From NCBI GenBank assembly GCA_009731375.1, contig BJOX01000318.1, forward strand, positions 151,669-215,668: 64,000 nt of DNA. Reading direction: 5' to 3'. The stretch is from Paulinella micropora. Lineage: Eukaryota > Cercozoa > Imbricatea > Euglyphida. Below are positions 48,799 through 60,385 of the stretch, one piece after another (the first letter of the stretch is position 1; the number at the start of each line of letters is the position of its first letter). A program made the translations under genes and the position numbers. The notes under the pieces were generated by a model. That model was not told the origin of the DNA. It made no database searches and saw only the letters and a program-made list of their open reading frames with translations.

Positions 48799-50713
48799 GA
48801 TAAGATTAGATAAGATTAGATCTAATAAGATAAGTAAAGATTAGTAGATTAGATTATATTAGATTAGATTAGATTAGATTAGATTAGATTAGATTAGATT
48901 AGATTTGTAGGTACCACTTGATAATGTATCCGCCCTTGACAGACGACGTCAAACCGTCGAAGGGAACGCTCTCACCCTTGAACCTTTGGCAGGAGCAATC
49001 GCCTGGGCCACGGGAGGGAAGGTTTTGACAACGCACTTGGCTTCGCTGGTCAGTTTGCCGTAGTCGCAGGAGAACTTGCCTTGCACTTCGTAGCCGTAGT
49101 TGCACGTGGGGACGCAATCTTTGCCATGGGGCAGATAAAGGGGGCACATTCCGAGAGCGCCGTAGGCAGGGGCATCCACCTTGCAAGCCTTGACAACGCA
49201 CTTGGCTTCGCTGGTCGTTTGCCGTAGTCGCAGGAGAACTTGCCTTGCACTTCGTAGCCGTAGTCGCACGTGGGGACGCAATCTTTGCCATGGGGCAGAT
49301 AAGCGGGGCACATTCCGAGACCGCCATAGGCTGGGGCATCCACCTTGCAAGTCTGGACAACGCACTTGGCTTCGCTGGTCAGTTTGCCGTTGTCGCAGTA
49401 GAACTTGCCTTGCACTCCGTAGCCGTAGTCACACGTGGGCACGCAAGACTTGCCATGGGGCAAATAAGCGGGGCACATTCCGAGACCGCCATAGGCAGGG
49501 GAATCCACCTTGCAAGCCTGGGCAACGCACTTGGCTTCGCTGGTCAGTTTGCTGTTGTTGCAGTAGAACTGGCCTTCCACCTTATAGCCGTAGTTGCAGT
49601 TGGGGACGCAGTAGTCGCCATCGGCCAGCTTATAGGGGCAGCTTCCGAGAGAGCCATAGACAGGGGCAGAGACATCGCAAGGCTTCACCACTAGACACAC
49701 AAAGCAGGACAACATGAGACAAGAAACTCGCAACTTGCAGCAAGTGTTGACAATTTCGACGCACGCAACATATCTCGACAACAAGAAAGGAAAAGAAAAC
49801 GTACGAATCGTGATGTAGATGGTAGCAACGCCGATGTCGCCATCGTCGTCAGTCACCTTCAGCGTCACCGGATACTTGCCCGGGTACTTGTACGCATGGT
49901 ACGCTCCAGAGCCATATTCCCCATCGCCGAAGTCCCAGTAAAAGTACTTGATAACGCCGTCCTTGTCATGCAACATCGAACGCAGGGGGAAAGATATCGT
50001 TATTGTTGTTGTTGTCGTTATTGTTGCGAGATCCGAACGCAGGGGGAAAGATATCGCAATCCTTGGGTACTAACAAACAAGCAGGAAAATAAAGCGAGCA
50101 ACTCACCTCGCATACACGGCCACCGAAAACAAGACTTTACTTTATTTGTCCTGCTTTGTTTCGCCCCCTCCCCCTCCACAAAGCACCACCACCCCCACCA
50201 CACCCACCTTTTATTGTTGTTGTTGGTGTCTTTTGTGCTGTTTGTTAACAGACAACAAACAACAAACAAATAAACAAATAAACAAAACAAACAAACCAAA
50301 CAAACCAAACAAATAAACAAAACAAAACAAACAAACAAACAAAAACAAACAAACAAACAAACAAAAACAAACAAAAACAAACAAACAAACAAAAACAACA
50401 CAACAAAGAACAATCAAAACAAGCAAAACAAACAGCAAACAAACAAGCAAAACAAACAACAAAACAAACAAACAAACAAAACAAAAACAAAAACAAACAA
50501 ACCAACCAACCAACCCACAACGCGACGACGACGACAACAACAACAACGACAACAACAACGACAACAACAACGACAACAACGACAACAACAACGACAACAA
50601 CAACGACAACAACAACGACAACAACAACGACAACGACGACGACAACGACGACGACAACGACGACAACGACGACAACGACAACGACGACGACGACAACGAC
50701 AACGACGACGACG

Positions 50714-50753
<40 letters not shown>

Positions 50754-51280
50754 CGACAAAAACAACAACAACGACAAAAGCAACAATAACGACAACAACA
50801 ACAACAACAACAACACCGACAAAAACAACAACACCGACAAAAACAGCAGCAGCAACAACAACAACAACAACAACAGCAACAACAACAACAACAACAACAA
50901 CAACAACGACGACGACGACGACGACAACAACAACAAATAACAAGCAACAAACAGACTACAAACAACAGACAAACAAAGAAACAAATAAACAAACCTGGCA
51001 TCGTCGGGTAAACAGTGGGCGGGTAAACAGTGTGAGTAGGGACGCACTTTGGATTACTCAGCTTGCCATCGTCGCAGACATATTCGCCCACCAGATTGAA
51101 ACCAGGTTTGCAGTCTGGCTTGCAAGATTTCCCATGTTGTAGACGCGGAGGACAGGCTCCCAGTGATGTGTTGTCAGGAGCGTAGACATTGCAACCCTGC
51201 GGTCCCGTTGAGCCCCACGAAGCGACCGACGCGGCCTGCCCGATCGAGAAGAGTGACGAGCCAATTAGCAAGGAAAACAT
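48496..51280 (-). CDS. Secreted multi-domain protein: Cys-rich module, PKD, Cys-rich repeats, PKD (multi-exon)
   Basis: Read on minus. Exon 1 (51280-50995): signal peptide (MFSLLIGSSLFSIGQAAS) and one Cys-rich module, ending CCAG|GTTTGT. A large CAAA/CAA-CGA microsatellite region (50.25-50.95 kb) follows. An exon from about 50069 contains a PKD domain (YFYWDFGDGEYGSGAYHAY, then TLKVTDDDGD). A 114-bp intron, 49804-49691 (GTACGT...CTAG), a multiple of three, separates it from about four and a half Cys-rich repeats (DAPAYGGLGMCPAYLPHGKS then C.PTCDYGY.VQGKF.CD.GKLTSEAKC). One repeat has a one-base deletion near 49219. A microsatellite intron 48914-48719 lies inside a second PKD domain (WDFGDGEYGSGDMVKRVYKY). 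PKD domains are beta-sandwich folds of secreted or surface proteins; a cell-surface or wall adhesion role is inference. Confidence 0.8.
48719..48914 (-). other. Microsatellite intron inside a PKD domain
   Basis: On minus: ...AAGTG|GTACCTACAAATC...CTGTCTATCTAG|GTACTGGGAC. Joining the flanks gives IIKWYWDFGDGEYGSGD in frame, matching YFYWDFGDGEYGSGA of the first PKD domain. The 196-bp intron is (GATTA)n plus (GATA)n over almost its whole length (read on plus). Confidence 0.8.
49691..49804 (-). other. 114-bp intron with open frame
   Basis: GTACGTTTTC donor and TGTGTGTCTAG acceptor; length divisible by three and free of stops, so retention would not break the frame. It is hydrophobic if translated. 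Confidence 0.65.
49974..50069 (-). repeat. 25-bp direct repeat flanking a GTT/ATT stretch
   Basis: CGAACGCAGGGGGAAAGATA occurs at 49978 and 50034, with a TTGTTATTG stretch between. In the PKD frame it encodes ISFPLRS twice, so the exon end was probably duplicated together with the microsatellite. Confidence 0.6.
50216..50940 (+). repeat. (CAAA)n and (CAA/CGA)n arrays, probable intron of the PKD gene
   Basis: CAAA tetramers to 50512, then CAA/CGA trimers to 50935. On minus this lies between exon 1 (donor at 50995/50994) and the PKD exon. The frames called across it as continuing exon 1 are artefacts. Confidence 0.85.
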
Positions 51281-51319
51281 GAGAGCTTCTTGCTTTGTCG
51301 GGGAGACAAATTATGACTA

Positions 51320-51350
51320 GTACTTAAAATGCAAGATGGTGTGTGGCTAC
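51320..51350 (+). mobile_element. SINE-like fragment
   Basis: ACTTAAAATGCAAGATGGTG then a GTT run; it replaces the promoter-proximal sequence seen at the 11-kb paralogue. Confidence 0.45.
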
Positions 51351-51382
51351 TGTTGTTGTTGTTGTTGTTGTTGTTGTTGTCT

Positions 51383-51417
<35 letters not shown>

Positions 51418-51494
51418 CAATTTAATAATAATAAAATTTAAGCAAAGTGATTAAAATTGAAGATGGTGTTGTTGTTGTTGTTGTTGTTGTTGTT

Positions 51495-51650
51495 CAATTC
51501 AATAATAATAATAAAATTTAAACAAAGTACTTAAAATGCAAGATGGTGTGTGGCTATGACCTTCACTTGCCACTTTCATCCCCAGCCGACGGGACGCCAG
51601 AGCCTGCTAAGACTATAGTTCTCTAGAGCTCGGAAACGAAAAAAAATAAA
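51495..51650 (+). mobile_element. SINE-like element
   Basis: Leader, GCAAGATGGTGTGTGGCTAT, CATCCCCAGCCGACGGGACG, CTAAGACTATAGTTCTCTAG and GGAAACGAAAAAAAAT, then GTT. Confidence 0.55.
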
Positions 51651-51689
<39 letters not shown>

Positions 51690-51692
<3 letters not shown>

Positions 51693-51789
51693 CGGTTCAT
51701 CCCCGGCGACGGGACGCCAGAGCCTGCAAAAACCATAGTTCTCTAGAGCTCGAAAACGAAAAAAAAAAAAAAAAAATGTTATTGTTGTT

Positions 51790-51860
<71 letters not shown>

Positions 51861-51937
51861 CGGTTCATCCCCGGCCGACGGGACGCCAGAGCCTGCAAAA
51901 ACTATAGTTCTCTAGAGCTCGAAAACGAAAAAAAAAA
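51690..51937 (+). mobile_element. Two tandem SINE-like 3' halves with B-box-like GGTTCATCCCC
   Basis: Each starts TCGGTTCATCCCCGG (51691 and 51861), continues GACGGGACGCCAGAGCCTGC, ATAGTTCTCTAGAGCTCG and AAAACGAAAAAAA. A GTT array (51777-51860) separates them. GGTTCATCCCC is close to the pol III B box GGTTCRANNCC. Confidence 0.55.
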
Positions 51938-52090
51938 NNNNNNNNNNNNNNNNNNNNNNNNNNNNNNNNNNNNNNNNNNNNNNNNNNNNNNNNNNNNNNN
52001 NNNNNNNNNNNNNNNNNNNNNNNNNNNNNNNNNNNNNNNNNNNNNNNNNNNNNNNNNNNNNNNNNNNNNNNNNNNNNNNNNNNNNNNNNN
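51938..52090. other. Assembly gap (N)
   Basis: 153 N within a poly-A run (51931-51937 and 52091-52177). Confidence 0.98.

Positions 52091-52177
<87 letters not shown>
52091..52177 (+). repeat. Poly(A) tract
   Basis: 87-base A run, continuation of the A-rich end of the preceding SINE-like element. Confidence 0.9.
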
Positions 52178-52180
<3 letters not shown>

Positions 52181-52540
52181 GTTGCTGTTGTAACAGTGTT
52201 GTTGTTGTTGTTGTTGTTGTAAAATTTAATGATAATAATACAACGGTTGCAGAGCAATCTAATTAATATTAATATTAATCAATATTAACTAAACCAGTGG
52301 CAAGTTGTTGTTGTTGTTGTTGTTGTCGGTTCATCCCGGTCGACGCTGCCACTCCACACCTCTCTTTTCCCCAAAGTGGGCCGTGCTTGGATTCGGCCGA
52401 AAAATGGCCTGATATCACCCAAAAGTGGCAATTCTTTGTGGGGTGGTTGGGGTCATCCCTCAGCCATGCCTTTCAAATGGTTGCTCCAGATGAGTGTTTA
52501 TCCGAGCTTTGTTTAAATTTTATTATCATCATTATTAAAT

Positions 52541-52542
52541 TC

Positions 52543-52631
<89 letters not shown>

Positions 52632-52672
52632 CTTCTTATTCTCCCTCTTCAACAACAACAACAACAACAACA

Positions 52673-52703
<31 letters not shown>

Positions 52704-52745
52704 CTTCTTCTTCTTCTTCTTCTTCTTCTTCTTCTTCTTCTTCCT
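52541..52745 (+). repeat. (CAA)n and (TTC)n arrays
   Basis: CAA 52541-52631, a short linker, CAA again, then TTC 52671-52742 and TTCCTC repeats to 52775. Confidence 0.95.
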
Positions 52746-53056
52746 CTTCCTCTTCCTCTTCCTCTTCCTCTTCCTCTTACGATGGCACCTCCTACAAGCC
52801 CGGATGCGAAGGTAGAGGGCATTGTCATTATCGACAAGTTAGAGAAAGGATTGCGGCGAATGATATTGATTTGCCTTGCAGTTGCGGTGTCTTCAGGAAT
52901 TGGGAGAATGCATGCGCGTTCTTGGTAGAAGTGCATAACGCTGCGATGGTTTGCAAGCTGAAGTCGCTGCGCAAAACTGCTTTCAGCACTCCCGAAAAAC
53001 TTATTAGCACCAACACCTGTGAATTAGATTCCAGAAAGCCTGGCTGCAGAACCTGA
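52746..53056 (+). CDS. Cys-rich hypothetical exon after a TTC array
   Basis: A frame that is open through the pyrimidine array continues as a non-repetitive Cys/His-rich sequence (SYDGTSYKPGCEGRGHCHYR, then LPCSCGVFRNWENACAFLVE) and stops at TGA 53054-53056. The pyrimidine tract may be the end of an intron. The cysteine spacing could suit a zinc-binding domain, but no family is recognised. Confidence 0.4.
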
Positions 53057-54083
53057 GTTTCGAAGTTATGACGCAGTTGATTGAGTCAGTCACGAAATCA
53101 TGAAAGCACCAGCCAGTGGCAGTGGAAACATCCACACTGATATTAATGTGATTTCCAAGAGCGACTACTCAGCTCTGAAAAAGTAAAACTGACTGTAAAA
53201 TCAGAATTTATTAATATATTGTAATTAGTAGAGAGGTAGGGCAGTTACAGTGCTACCAGTTTCTAACAATCCTTCGAATCATACAGTCTGAGACGCCTCC
53301 ATTATCCGATTACGTTATTACGTATTCAGTGAAGGCTTGCCCAAGCAGTCCGCCTTAGTAAGACTCATGATCCCCCCCTCGCGCTGGAGATTTTTCAACT
53401 ATAATATAGGTAATTATCGAATGTCGGTGATCCCTGAAAGGTATGAGAAATGCAGCTTGAAGCTGATTTAAAATCAGGTTTTGGTTTCCTTTAATATTAA
53501 CTTGATTCGCAACTGCAAGTTCAGGTTCATTATATTCGTCGAGGCTAGTATGACATGATCACGACTGATACAATACTAAGTGAAAGTTCACTCATTCTCT
53601 CACTGGCCAAGCCCCGACACGCGGAGTAAGTTGAGCGGCTCAGTGATGAGCTCGGAGCCGCCAGATCATTCAGTGTTCTACGACTCCAGTCACTACCGCA
53701 ATTAAATGACGTCAATATCTGCAGGACGTCCTTTCAATAGCGGCGTTACATACATGACTCCCGCCACTACTACTAGCCTAACACATCTGAGAGGGGTTGC
53801 ATCATAAGTCGTTGTCTATCAGGGAGGGTTCCGAGCCAAATGATTGGAGGCAATACTCGGAGATGATTTTGAGTCGCTTGTTGATGCATGTCACAATAGC
53901 TATTTGCGGGAGGGTGATATTCGGAGCCTCCGCCATGGTGGATAACAGTGTGAAAATTCACGGGCCGCAGCAGAGGTAGCTCAGCTGATTTGCAAAATAC
54001 TACAGTGTCACAGTGTTTGCTTTTCAAGTGTGGGACTCTCCCGCAGTGACATATGTACGTGCTTGCATGATAGTATTAATATT
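53057..54083. other. Unique region, no supported gene
   Basis: About 1 kb upstream of the retroelement boundary; short frames only. Confidence 0.5.
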
Positions 54084-54427
54084 CGATGATTAGGTATAAA
54101 CCTGTCACTCACGGACCTTACCCTACCTTTCACTTGCGGACGGTTTGCCGGGAGACTTCGTTAAAAGCCAGGTTGCTCACAGCCACTTTAATCTGAAGAC
54201 ATAAACGCAGAACTAAACTGCAAGAGGGCTAACTAGTCTAAGTGTGTGACTAGCAGTAACTGACACTCAATAATATGGTCCGATGCACAATGGTAAAACG
54301 TAACGTGCACAATTGACTTGGATTACCCATTACTGTTACTCCTAATTATGACTTAGTAAAATGTTACCGCACATAGAAATCAATCATAATTACTGCTTAA
54401 ACAGTACTTGAAGTTACCTGTCCAACG
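54084..54427 (+). repeat. Left inverted repeat of the copia-type element
   Basis: Reverse complement of 61650-62005 with scattered substitutions and small indels (344 versus 356 bp). It runs from CGATGATTAGGTATAAACC to ACCTGTCCAACG, so it includes leader sequence and the start of the gag-like frame (MLPHIEINHNY), here on plus and stopped after 16 codons. Confidence 0.85.
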
Positions 54428-54731
54428 CTCCCCCTTAATTCATTGTCAATTGTCCTGTGATATAACTTCACAATAATCCTGTTAGACCTGGTGAGCTTAA
54501 TATCAATATGTACTATAGTAACGCGACGCAAAACGTAAAAAGTCGTAAATCGTAGTGATCCATATGAATCAACAATTCCTTGCTGAAAAGCATCTCGATC
54601 AAGTAGACCAATTAAACTGATGTAAAAGGTTCGTACGATAACGACGTGACACGAACAAATTAGGGTCACGCGCTTCAACTGCGCTCGAATTCAAGTCGAC
54701 GGAATCAATTGTCTCCTCCCAAATGGACACC

Positions 54732-54902
54732 TATATAGGGACATCGCCTGCAAAGAAAAGACTCACACTCACACAAAAGAATATCATGAGTGAACTCAGC
54801 GGAAATTTGCGGATTGGTCACCTTCCCATAGAACTATATACCCTGTACGAGACTTTCCTGTCTTTTTGCATACTTTATGCGCCGCATCAGGCCATAGAGT
54901 AA
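54732..54902 (+). other. TATA box and short ORF inside the left end
   Basis: TATATA at 54732-54737 is followed by ATG at 54786 and a 38-codon frame (MSELSGNLRIGHLPIELYTL...) ending at 54902. Spacing suits a promoter, but there is no homologue and it may be part of a second element's leader. Confidence 0.25.
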
Positions 54903-54968
54903 TTCCGGGATATGTCCTTGCTTCTTGCGATGATTTCGGCCCGTGAAATGCAATACCGCGAAATGAAT

Positions 54969-56055
54969 TCACCGAAAAATTCGTCCCAACATTGCATAAG
55001 TCACTCCGACGTCAACAGTCTGCATAACGCTAGCTGTATTCAAAGCTTGGTCTGCATCTGGTCTAGTCATCTTAGTCAAAAATAGTAACTTTCCAACTAA
55101 GCTAGGAATTGAATGCTTCCTAAGTGCACTAGATTCCGACATAGGTCCAGGCTCCTGTTCTGCGCTAGGCGTGCTTAGCGGGCGTGCGTCTGCATATCCT
55201 TCGTCTTTCAAGATCTGTTTCTGATATCTCATCTGATGTAGTAAAATGCGACCTCCTTCTTGTTCTATTTCTATACCCTTAAACTCTTTGGCTACTCCTA
55301 ATCGTTAAAGGGGATAGAACTTTTCTAGTTGGCTTGCAACTTATCATACACACGTTCGTTAGGCGCCGAAAAGATTAGATCATCTACATGAAATATGCCA
55401 ATGATTGCATCTCTTATGGGTTTGTCTTTCTCAACGAACATACATAGATCTGCGTCTAGCAATCGAAATCCTAACTCTTCTAACTTTGGGGCCAAGATTT
55501 CATACCAACGTCTGCCGGCTTATGGGGCACCATACAGAGCTCCATCTATCCTTAATATCATGCCATCATGACCCTCCCTGTCTAAACCATCTGGGGCGTA
55601 CGCGTAAACAGGATCATTCATTCTAGCATTCAAGTAAGCATTTTTGAAGTCTGAACCATACAACTTGTGACCATGCCAAGCAGCTATCTTAGCTAAGAAA
55701 AGTAGTGATCGATGAGCTGCACAAGGTACAAATAGCTGATCTGGATTATAGCTGACTCCTGGTTCTAGCATATCTCCTCTCAAAGCTAATCGTGACTTGA
55801 CAAACTTTCGTCCTTTATCATCAAGCTTGACTTTATGTACCCATGTCAATCTTACTTTGACACTCCCTTCTCTTTTGCCTCCTTGGGGCTTACCCAGGTA
55901 TAGGTGTTAAAAGACTTAAGAGCCTCTATCTCTTTATCCATGCCTTCTTTCAACTCCTTAGCTGTTAGCCCTTCGTCGACTATCTCTTTTGGCACACGTA
56001 GTGTGAGGTAGAGTACAACTTCACTACTATCCTCTCCTAGTATGCTTTCCTCAGA
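54969..56055 (-). pseudogene. Copia-type reverse transcriptase, several breaks
   Basis: Upstream part AKELKEGMDKEIEALKSFNT (about 55960-55900) then TWVHKVKLDDKGRKFVKSRL, DFKNAYLN and GALYGAP. The catalytic box reads FHVDDLIFSA (HVDD at 55379-55390, usual YVDD). Then EFKGIEIEQEGGRILLHQ and KLLFLTKMTRPD. Breaks: frameshift near 55860, TAA at 55520-55522 exactly where LYG..Q normally has Gln, TAG at 55325-55327, and a one-base deletion near 55305. RNase H is absent. Confidence 0.88.
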
Positions 56056-57582
56056 CTACTTAGCGTCTTCTAGTTCACCGGGTGGATGAATTGGGTCTAC
56101 TTTATACTTTTTGATTTCACTGTCTAACATCTTTTCAACTAGTCCGTCATCAAACGATACAAAGTGACTTGGCTTGGGCTTTTTGCGAACTTTAAGTCTA
56201 TCACCTTTCTCGCATGGTTTCAAAACTTTACCGGTTCGTTTAGCTTCTTGCCAACTGTCTCCATACTCTTCCTTCGCCCATAGTTCACCAAAAGCTACCG
56301 CTGCTGCAACTACCTTGACATTTTCTAATGAGGTATCTTCCTTGACTACCTTTTTAGTTGTGACTGATTGTGTGTCCGGCTTTGCTATCGTCCGTTCCTT
56401 TCTTTCTCGTTTCCCTCTCACTATGTTAGCTGTCGTGATTTTGTCACTTTGCTCCCATGTGAGGCCTTTGTTTGGCGCTTCTCCTTCCCTATATCTCCGG
56501 CTTGGGAGACTAGCTGAAGGGTCCTGCGCACTAAGCGATTCGATGGGTGTTACCCCGTCGTCCTGATCAACAACTTGGCTTTCGTTAGAGTCAATGGGAA
56601 GACCGGAATCTGGACCAGTGTCGTCCTCAACTCCATGTTTTTCCTCATGCTCTTCTGACTCCCCCTGAACCTTCTGTTCCGGTTCTGTCTCCGTTTGCTC
56701 AAGCTGTTCTGCATTGCTACTCTCCCCCTCAGATTCATCGTCCCATTGTACTCCTCTGGGTGGGTGTGCATCTTTTCCAACTATATGGGGGTTGAAACGC
56801 ACGTTGCGTACGTTCGATATGACCTTGCGGCCATCCCAAACCCTGTAAAGCTCTTTGAAAACATCGTATCCCAAGAGCATTACACGTTTTCCCCTATAGT
56901 TTCCTTTGCCAACTTTTTTTCCGACATACATTACTCCCATGCATCCTATTGGTTTCAGTTGCCGAATGGCCGGTTTGTAACCCAAACACTGCTCAAAGGG
57001 TGAAATCCCTTGACGTGGTCCGGTTGTAGCTGGCAATATGTTGTGTAGTGTGGTAGCGGTGTGTTCCATTTCTGCCCAAAACTTAAGTGGAAGGTTAGCT
57101 TCATATCGCATAGCCCTAGCTGGCCCTGCTGTTATGTCATTAAGTTTTTCAGCCATCGAATTTCAGTCTTTGTCTCCTGGTGCTGAAACTTTCCGAATAA
57201 ATTGTAATGGCTTCCACCATTCGATTACTTCCACGGGGGCAACGAATTTGTTGTCACACGTGACACGTTTGACCTTCCTACCGGTCTGTCGTTCAAACCA
57301 CGCTACTGCCTGCTTAAGACACTCTACAAACTCGTTCTTGTGTCTGAAGTAAAAGTCTAAGATATAACCTGAATAATCGTCTGTTACACAAAACTTGTAG
57401 TACTTGCCATTGATGGACATTACTGCCCATGGTCCGGCTGTATCTACGTGCAAAATCTCACTCGCATAACTAGCTCTCCTAATCCTATTCTTCTTAAATC
57501 TGGGCAATGCTTTAGCCTTACCCATCATACAAGCTTCACGATATCTAACTAAATCCTCATTGCTGACAACTTTGCGGCCCAA
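56056..57582 (-). pseudogene. Copia-type integrase and linker, split by one TGA
   Basis: Catalytic core: EILHVDTAGPWAVMS (first Asp), VTDDYSGYILDFYF, RKVKRVTCDN (second Asp), and NSMAEKLND (the Glu of the DDE triad). Next come LPLKFWAEMEHTATTLHNIL and the chromodomain-like GKGNYRGKRVMLLGYDVFKE. An in-frame TGA at 57163-57165 lies just before NSMAEK. The C-terminal part is an acidic linker to RT. Confidence 0.9.
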
Positions 57583-58241
57583 TGGCTTGCCTAATGCATA
57601 GGTCTTCTTTATAGCCTTGATGAATGACGTAAATATCTACAGGCTTCTTATTTGCACTCTTCTCCGGATACATAGCATATAAGACACATCCCTTACTCTC
57701 TCTCTATTCTCACAAGCTTTAGCTACTTCACTTTTATTCTCTCTCTTCTTGGGGGTTCCCTCCCCATTTACCCCGCCTTTGATTTCTTTATTTTGATCTT
57801 AGGCTCAAATCGTTTGTTTATGTCAAGAGGTTCGTCATATTCCGTGTCCTACCGGTATAGCATTCCCGGCGTCATTCTCCCCCTGACAATCACGTCACTC
57901 TCTTTCACTCTTATGGGGTGCTTTAGAATAAGCAACTGTCCGTTCTGGTGAATAACAGATCTGTGGTAAAAGTGATCCATGCTGCCGGTTGAAACTATGT
58001 TCACAGGCACCCTTGGGTCGTACAACATTTCTTTCTTTACCATCACGGGTTTTCCTGTCCCATCTACACGGGTCAATCTTGCTTCTCCCTTCTGGTTCAG
58101 TACGCTTTCTCCGTTTCCAGTGATCAGACTGACTTGGGCAATATCAGAGAGGTTGCTTAATATAGCTGTCGTGAAGCTATGTCTCGTGACGATCCACTGT
58201 CCTGCACTATCATCCTCTCTTTTTTGCTTTTTCCCCTTCAT
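57583..58241 (-). pseudogene. Protease-like and pre-integrase region
   Basis: QWIVTRHSFTTAIL followed by VNIVSTGSMDHFYHRSVIHQ occupies the place of the copia aspartic protease and pre-integrase region, but the catalytic D[ST]G is not present, so the protease is inactive or replaced. The intervening part has stops. Confidence 0.6.
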
Positions 58242-60385
58242 TCTGCTACCATCAGGTTATGCTCGATATCTTCCATGTTCTCCTTTTCTTTCTCTTTCTC
58301 TTTCTTGCTCGCCTCTCTTTCCTTTCTTTCCTTCTCTTCGTTCTCAGCTTTCTCTTCGTTGTACCGTTCCTCGTGCATCCAATCGTATTCTTCCCTCGCC
58401 TCTTTGTAATCTCTGTACGAAATTGCAAGTGATCTTTCTATTCTCATCTGTTCAGAATCCACAGAGTCTTCTGTGTTTCCGGGGTCTTCATCTCCTTCTT
58501 CTGACGCTTCGTCTATTTCCCTTCTCTTCGCATCAAAAGCTGCCTTCTTTCTAGCTGTCTTTGGTGTAAAGAATAGGTATGCGTCTTCTGAGTGTAACTT
58601 GCGTAAATACGCATTCAAAGATCCCTCTGCCACTACCTCGTTGTGAATCTGGGCTAAGTGAGGCATAGATTCCACTAACTGCTCTGCAAAAGCATTTTTG
58701 TGGTTGCATGCTAGGTCTAGAATACCATAATCCATTACGGATAGCATTTCTGTGTAGAACTCACTGTACTTGCCGTTCGGTTCGTAACATAACCCATCTT
58801 TCACGGTTAGGTCTTTCAATCCATTCGACATCAAACAACAAACGCTGTAATTATGTCTTTTCGGGTCTCGGGTGTCCTTCACTGTGTCTCATCTGACAAT
58901 CCCAAATCGCTCTCTCTTTCTTCAGTGACTCTTCTGATGCAGCTTTCAAACGTGCTTCTCTCACTGACTCTCTTGCTATGGATGTAGTACCCGCAGCATG
59001 CGACAAAAACACGTCATTTATCGCCAAAAACATGTCTGTCAGTAGGTTGTCTGTCTCAGCTACCCTCACTCCATTCTCTCTCTTCACCTTCACTACATCA
59101 CCTGTCTCCTCATCCATGATGCACGTATGCAGTGACTCAGCTAGCCTCTTTATATCCTCAAAGCTAATCACTTTGCCACTGTGTCCCCTCTTTTTACTGC
59201 TCCCCTCCGTAGTTGCGCTTTGTTGACGCGCGGAGTTGTGCAAGTTGTGCTGTGGAGTGGGTGTTGTTTGTGTCTCCTGTCTATCCTCGTCTACTCTATC
59301 TACCGGGGACGGACCTTTTGAGGGTTGTGACGGGGGCCATGCCTTACCTTCAGCTCTTTTCCCCTGTTGCACAGACACTGTTCTTGCAGCTTCTATCTCT
59401 GCCTTAACCTCCCCGGCCCGCGCTTGAAAATCTGGCATATCAGCACAGTCAGCCGTGAATTTTTCTTCTCACGGGTTTTCCGGTTTGATGACTGACTCGG
59501 GTTTTTGAGCGGGAATTACATTGTCCTTTTGTCCCGGGTATTGCCAAGTCTTTTTGCGAAAGTTGCTGTGCTCTCGCCCCCTTGCTCTCCCTCTCTCTCT
59601 TCAATCTTTTCATCATCTCTTCACTTGGGTACTCATTGGTGGGGGGTGGGCGGCATGATGGGGGTTGTTCCAGATCAATTTCTGGGAATTGTGGGTCCTG
59701 CTTGTAGTGATGACAACCACACAGACTAGCATACTGCAACCTCTTGCTCATACTGCCTGCCTTGCCTATGCTCCCACTTTCTCCATATTTCACACCACAC
59801 CGCTTCCCCTTTGAGTTCTTCCCTACACATTGGATTGTGTTTCATTTGGGATTGGGTGTCTGTTTGGTGGGGGTGGTTGTCTGCGGTGTCTTGTGTTTGT
59901 TTGTCTCTTTCGTTTGGAGGAGAGGTTGAGGTGACGGTTTCGGTTTCGTCGGTTTCTCTTTCTTAGAGGTTTGCGAGGAAGTTTCTCGCACGAGACTCTC
60001 GTGCTGTGGAGGGGGTCGGTTGGGAGGGGTTGTAGACGAAGGGTTGAGGCGTTGATCACTAGTGAGAGTGGATGGTGAGGGGTTGGATGGGGCATATGCC
60101 TCCGAGCGAGTAGCGAGTCTGGGAGCTGCTCAACATTCTAACCCCCCCTTCACGGACTCTTTCGGGTTGTTCAGTGTCGTTCTCTTTTTGCTCCCCTGTT
60201 TCACTATCCTCCCCTTCCGTTTCCTCTCCTCTTTGGGTTGTGTTGCCCTCTTCTTGTTCTTCCTCTGCCTCCATGACAATCAGTTCATAATCTTCCTCCT
60301 CTGAACTGTCGTCTTTTTCTGTGTTGTTGTTTTCCCCCTCTTCTCCTTCGTTTTCCTCACCCTTTTCACCTCTTATCAGAGTCAC
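58238..60385 (-). pseudogene. Highly charged, Glu/Lys- and Pro-rich gag-pol linker ORFs
   Basis: Frames 58882-58238 (coiled-coil-like EEKAENEEKERKEREASKKE), 59438-58851, 59793-59449 and 60385-60059 (acidic) lie between the zinc knuckle and the protease region. They are probably pieces of one long frame broken by indels. This length of extra coding between gag and protease is unusual for copia elements. Confidence 0.5.

Noticed and set aside
50211-51280. A single long frame from the secretory exon through 50.2 kb
   Set aside because: After the CCAG|GTTTGT boundary it is CAAA/CAA repeat; the paralogue at 10.6 kb diverges at the corresponding boundary, as expected of an intron.
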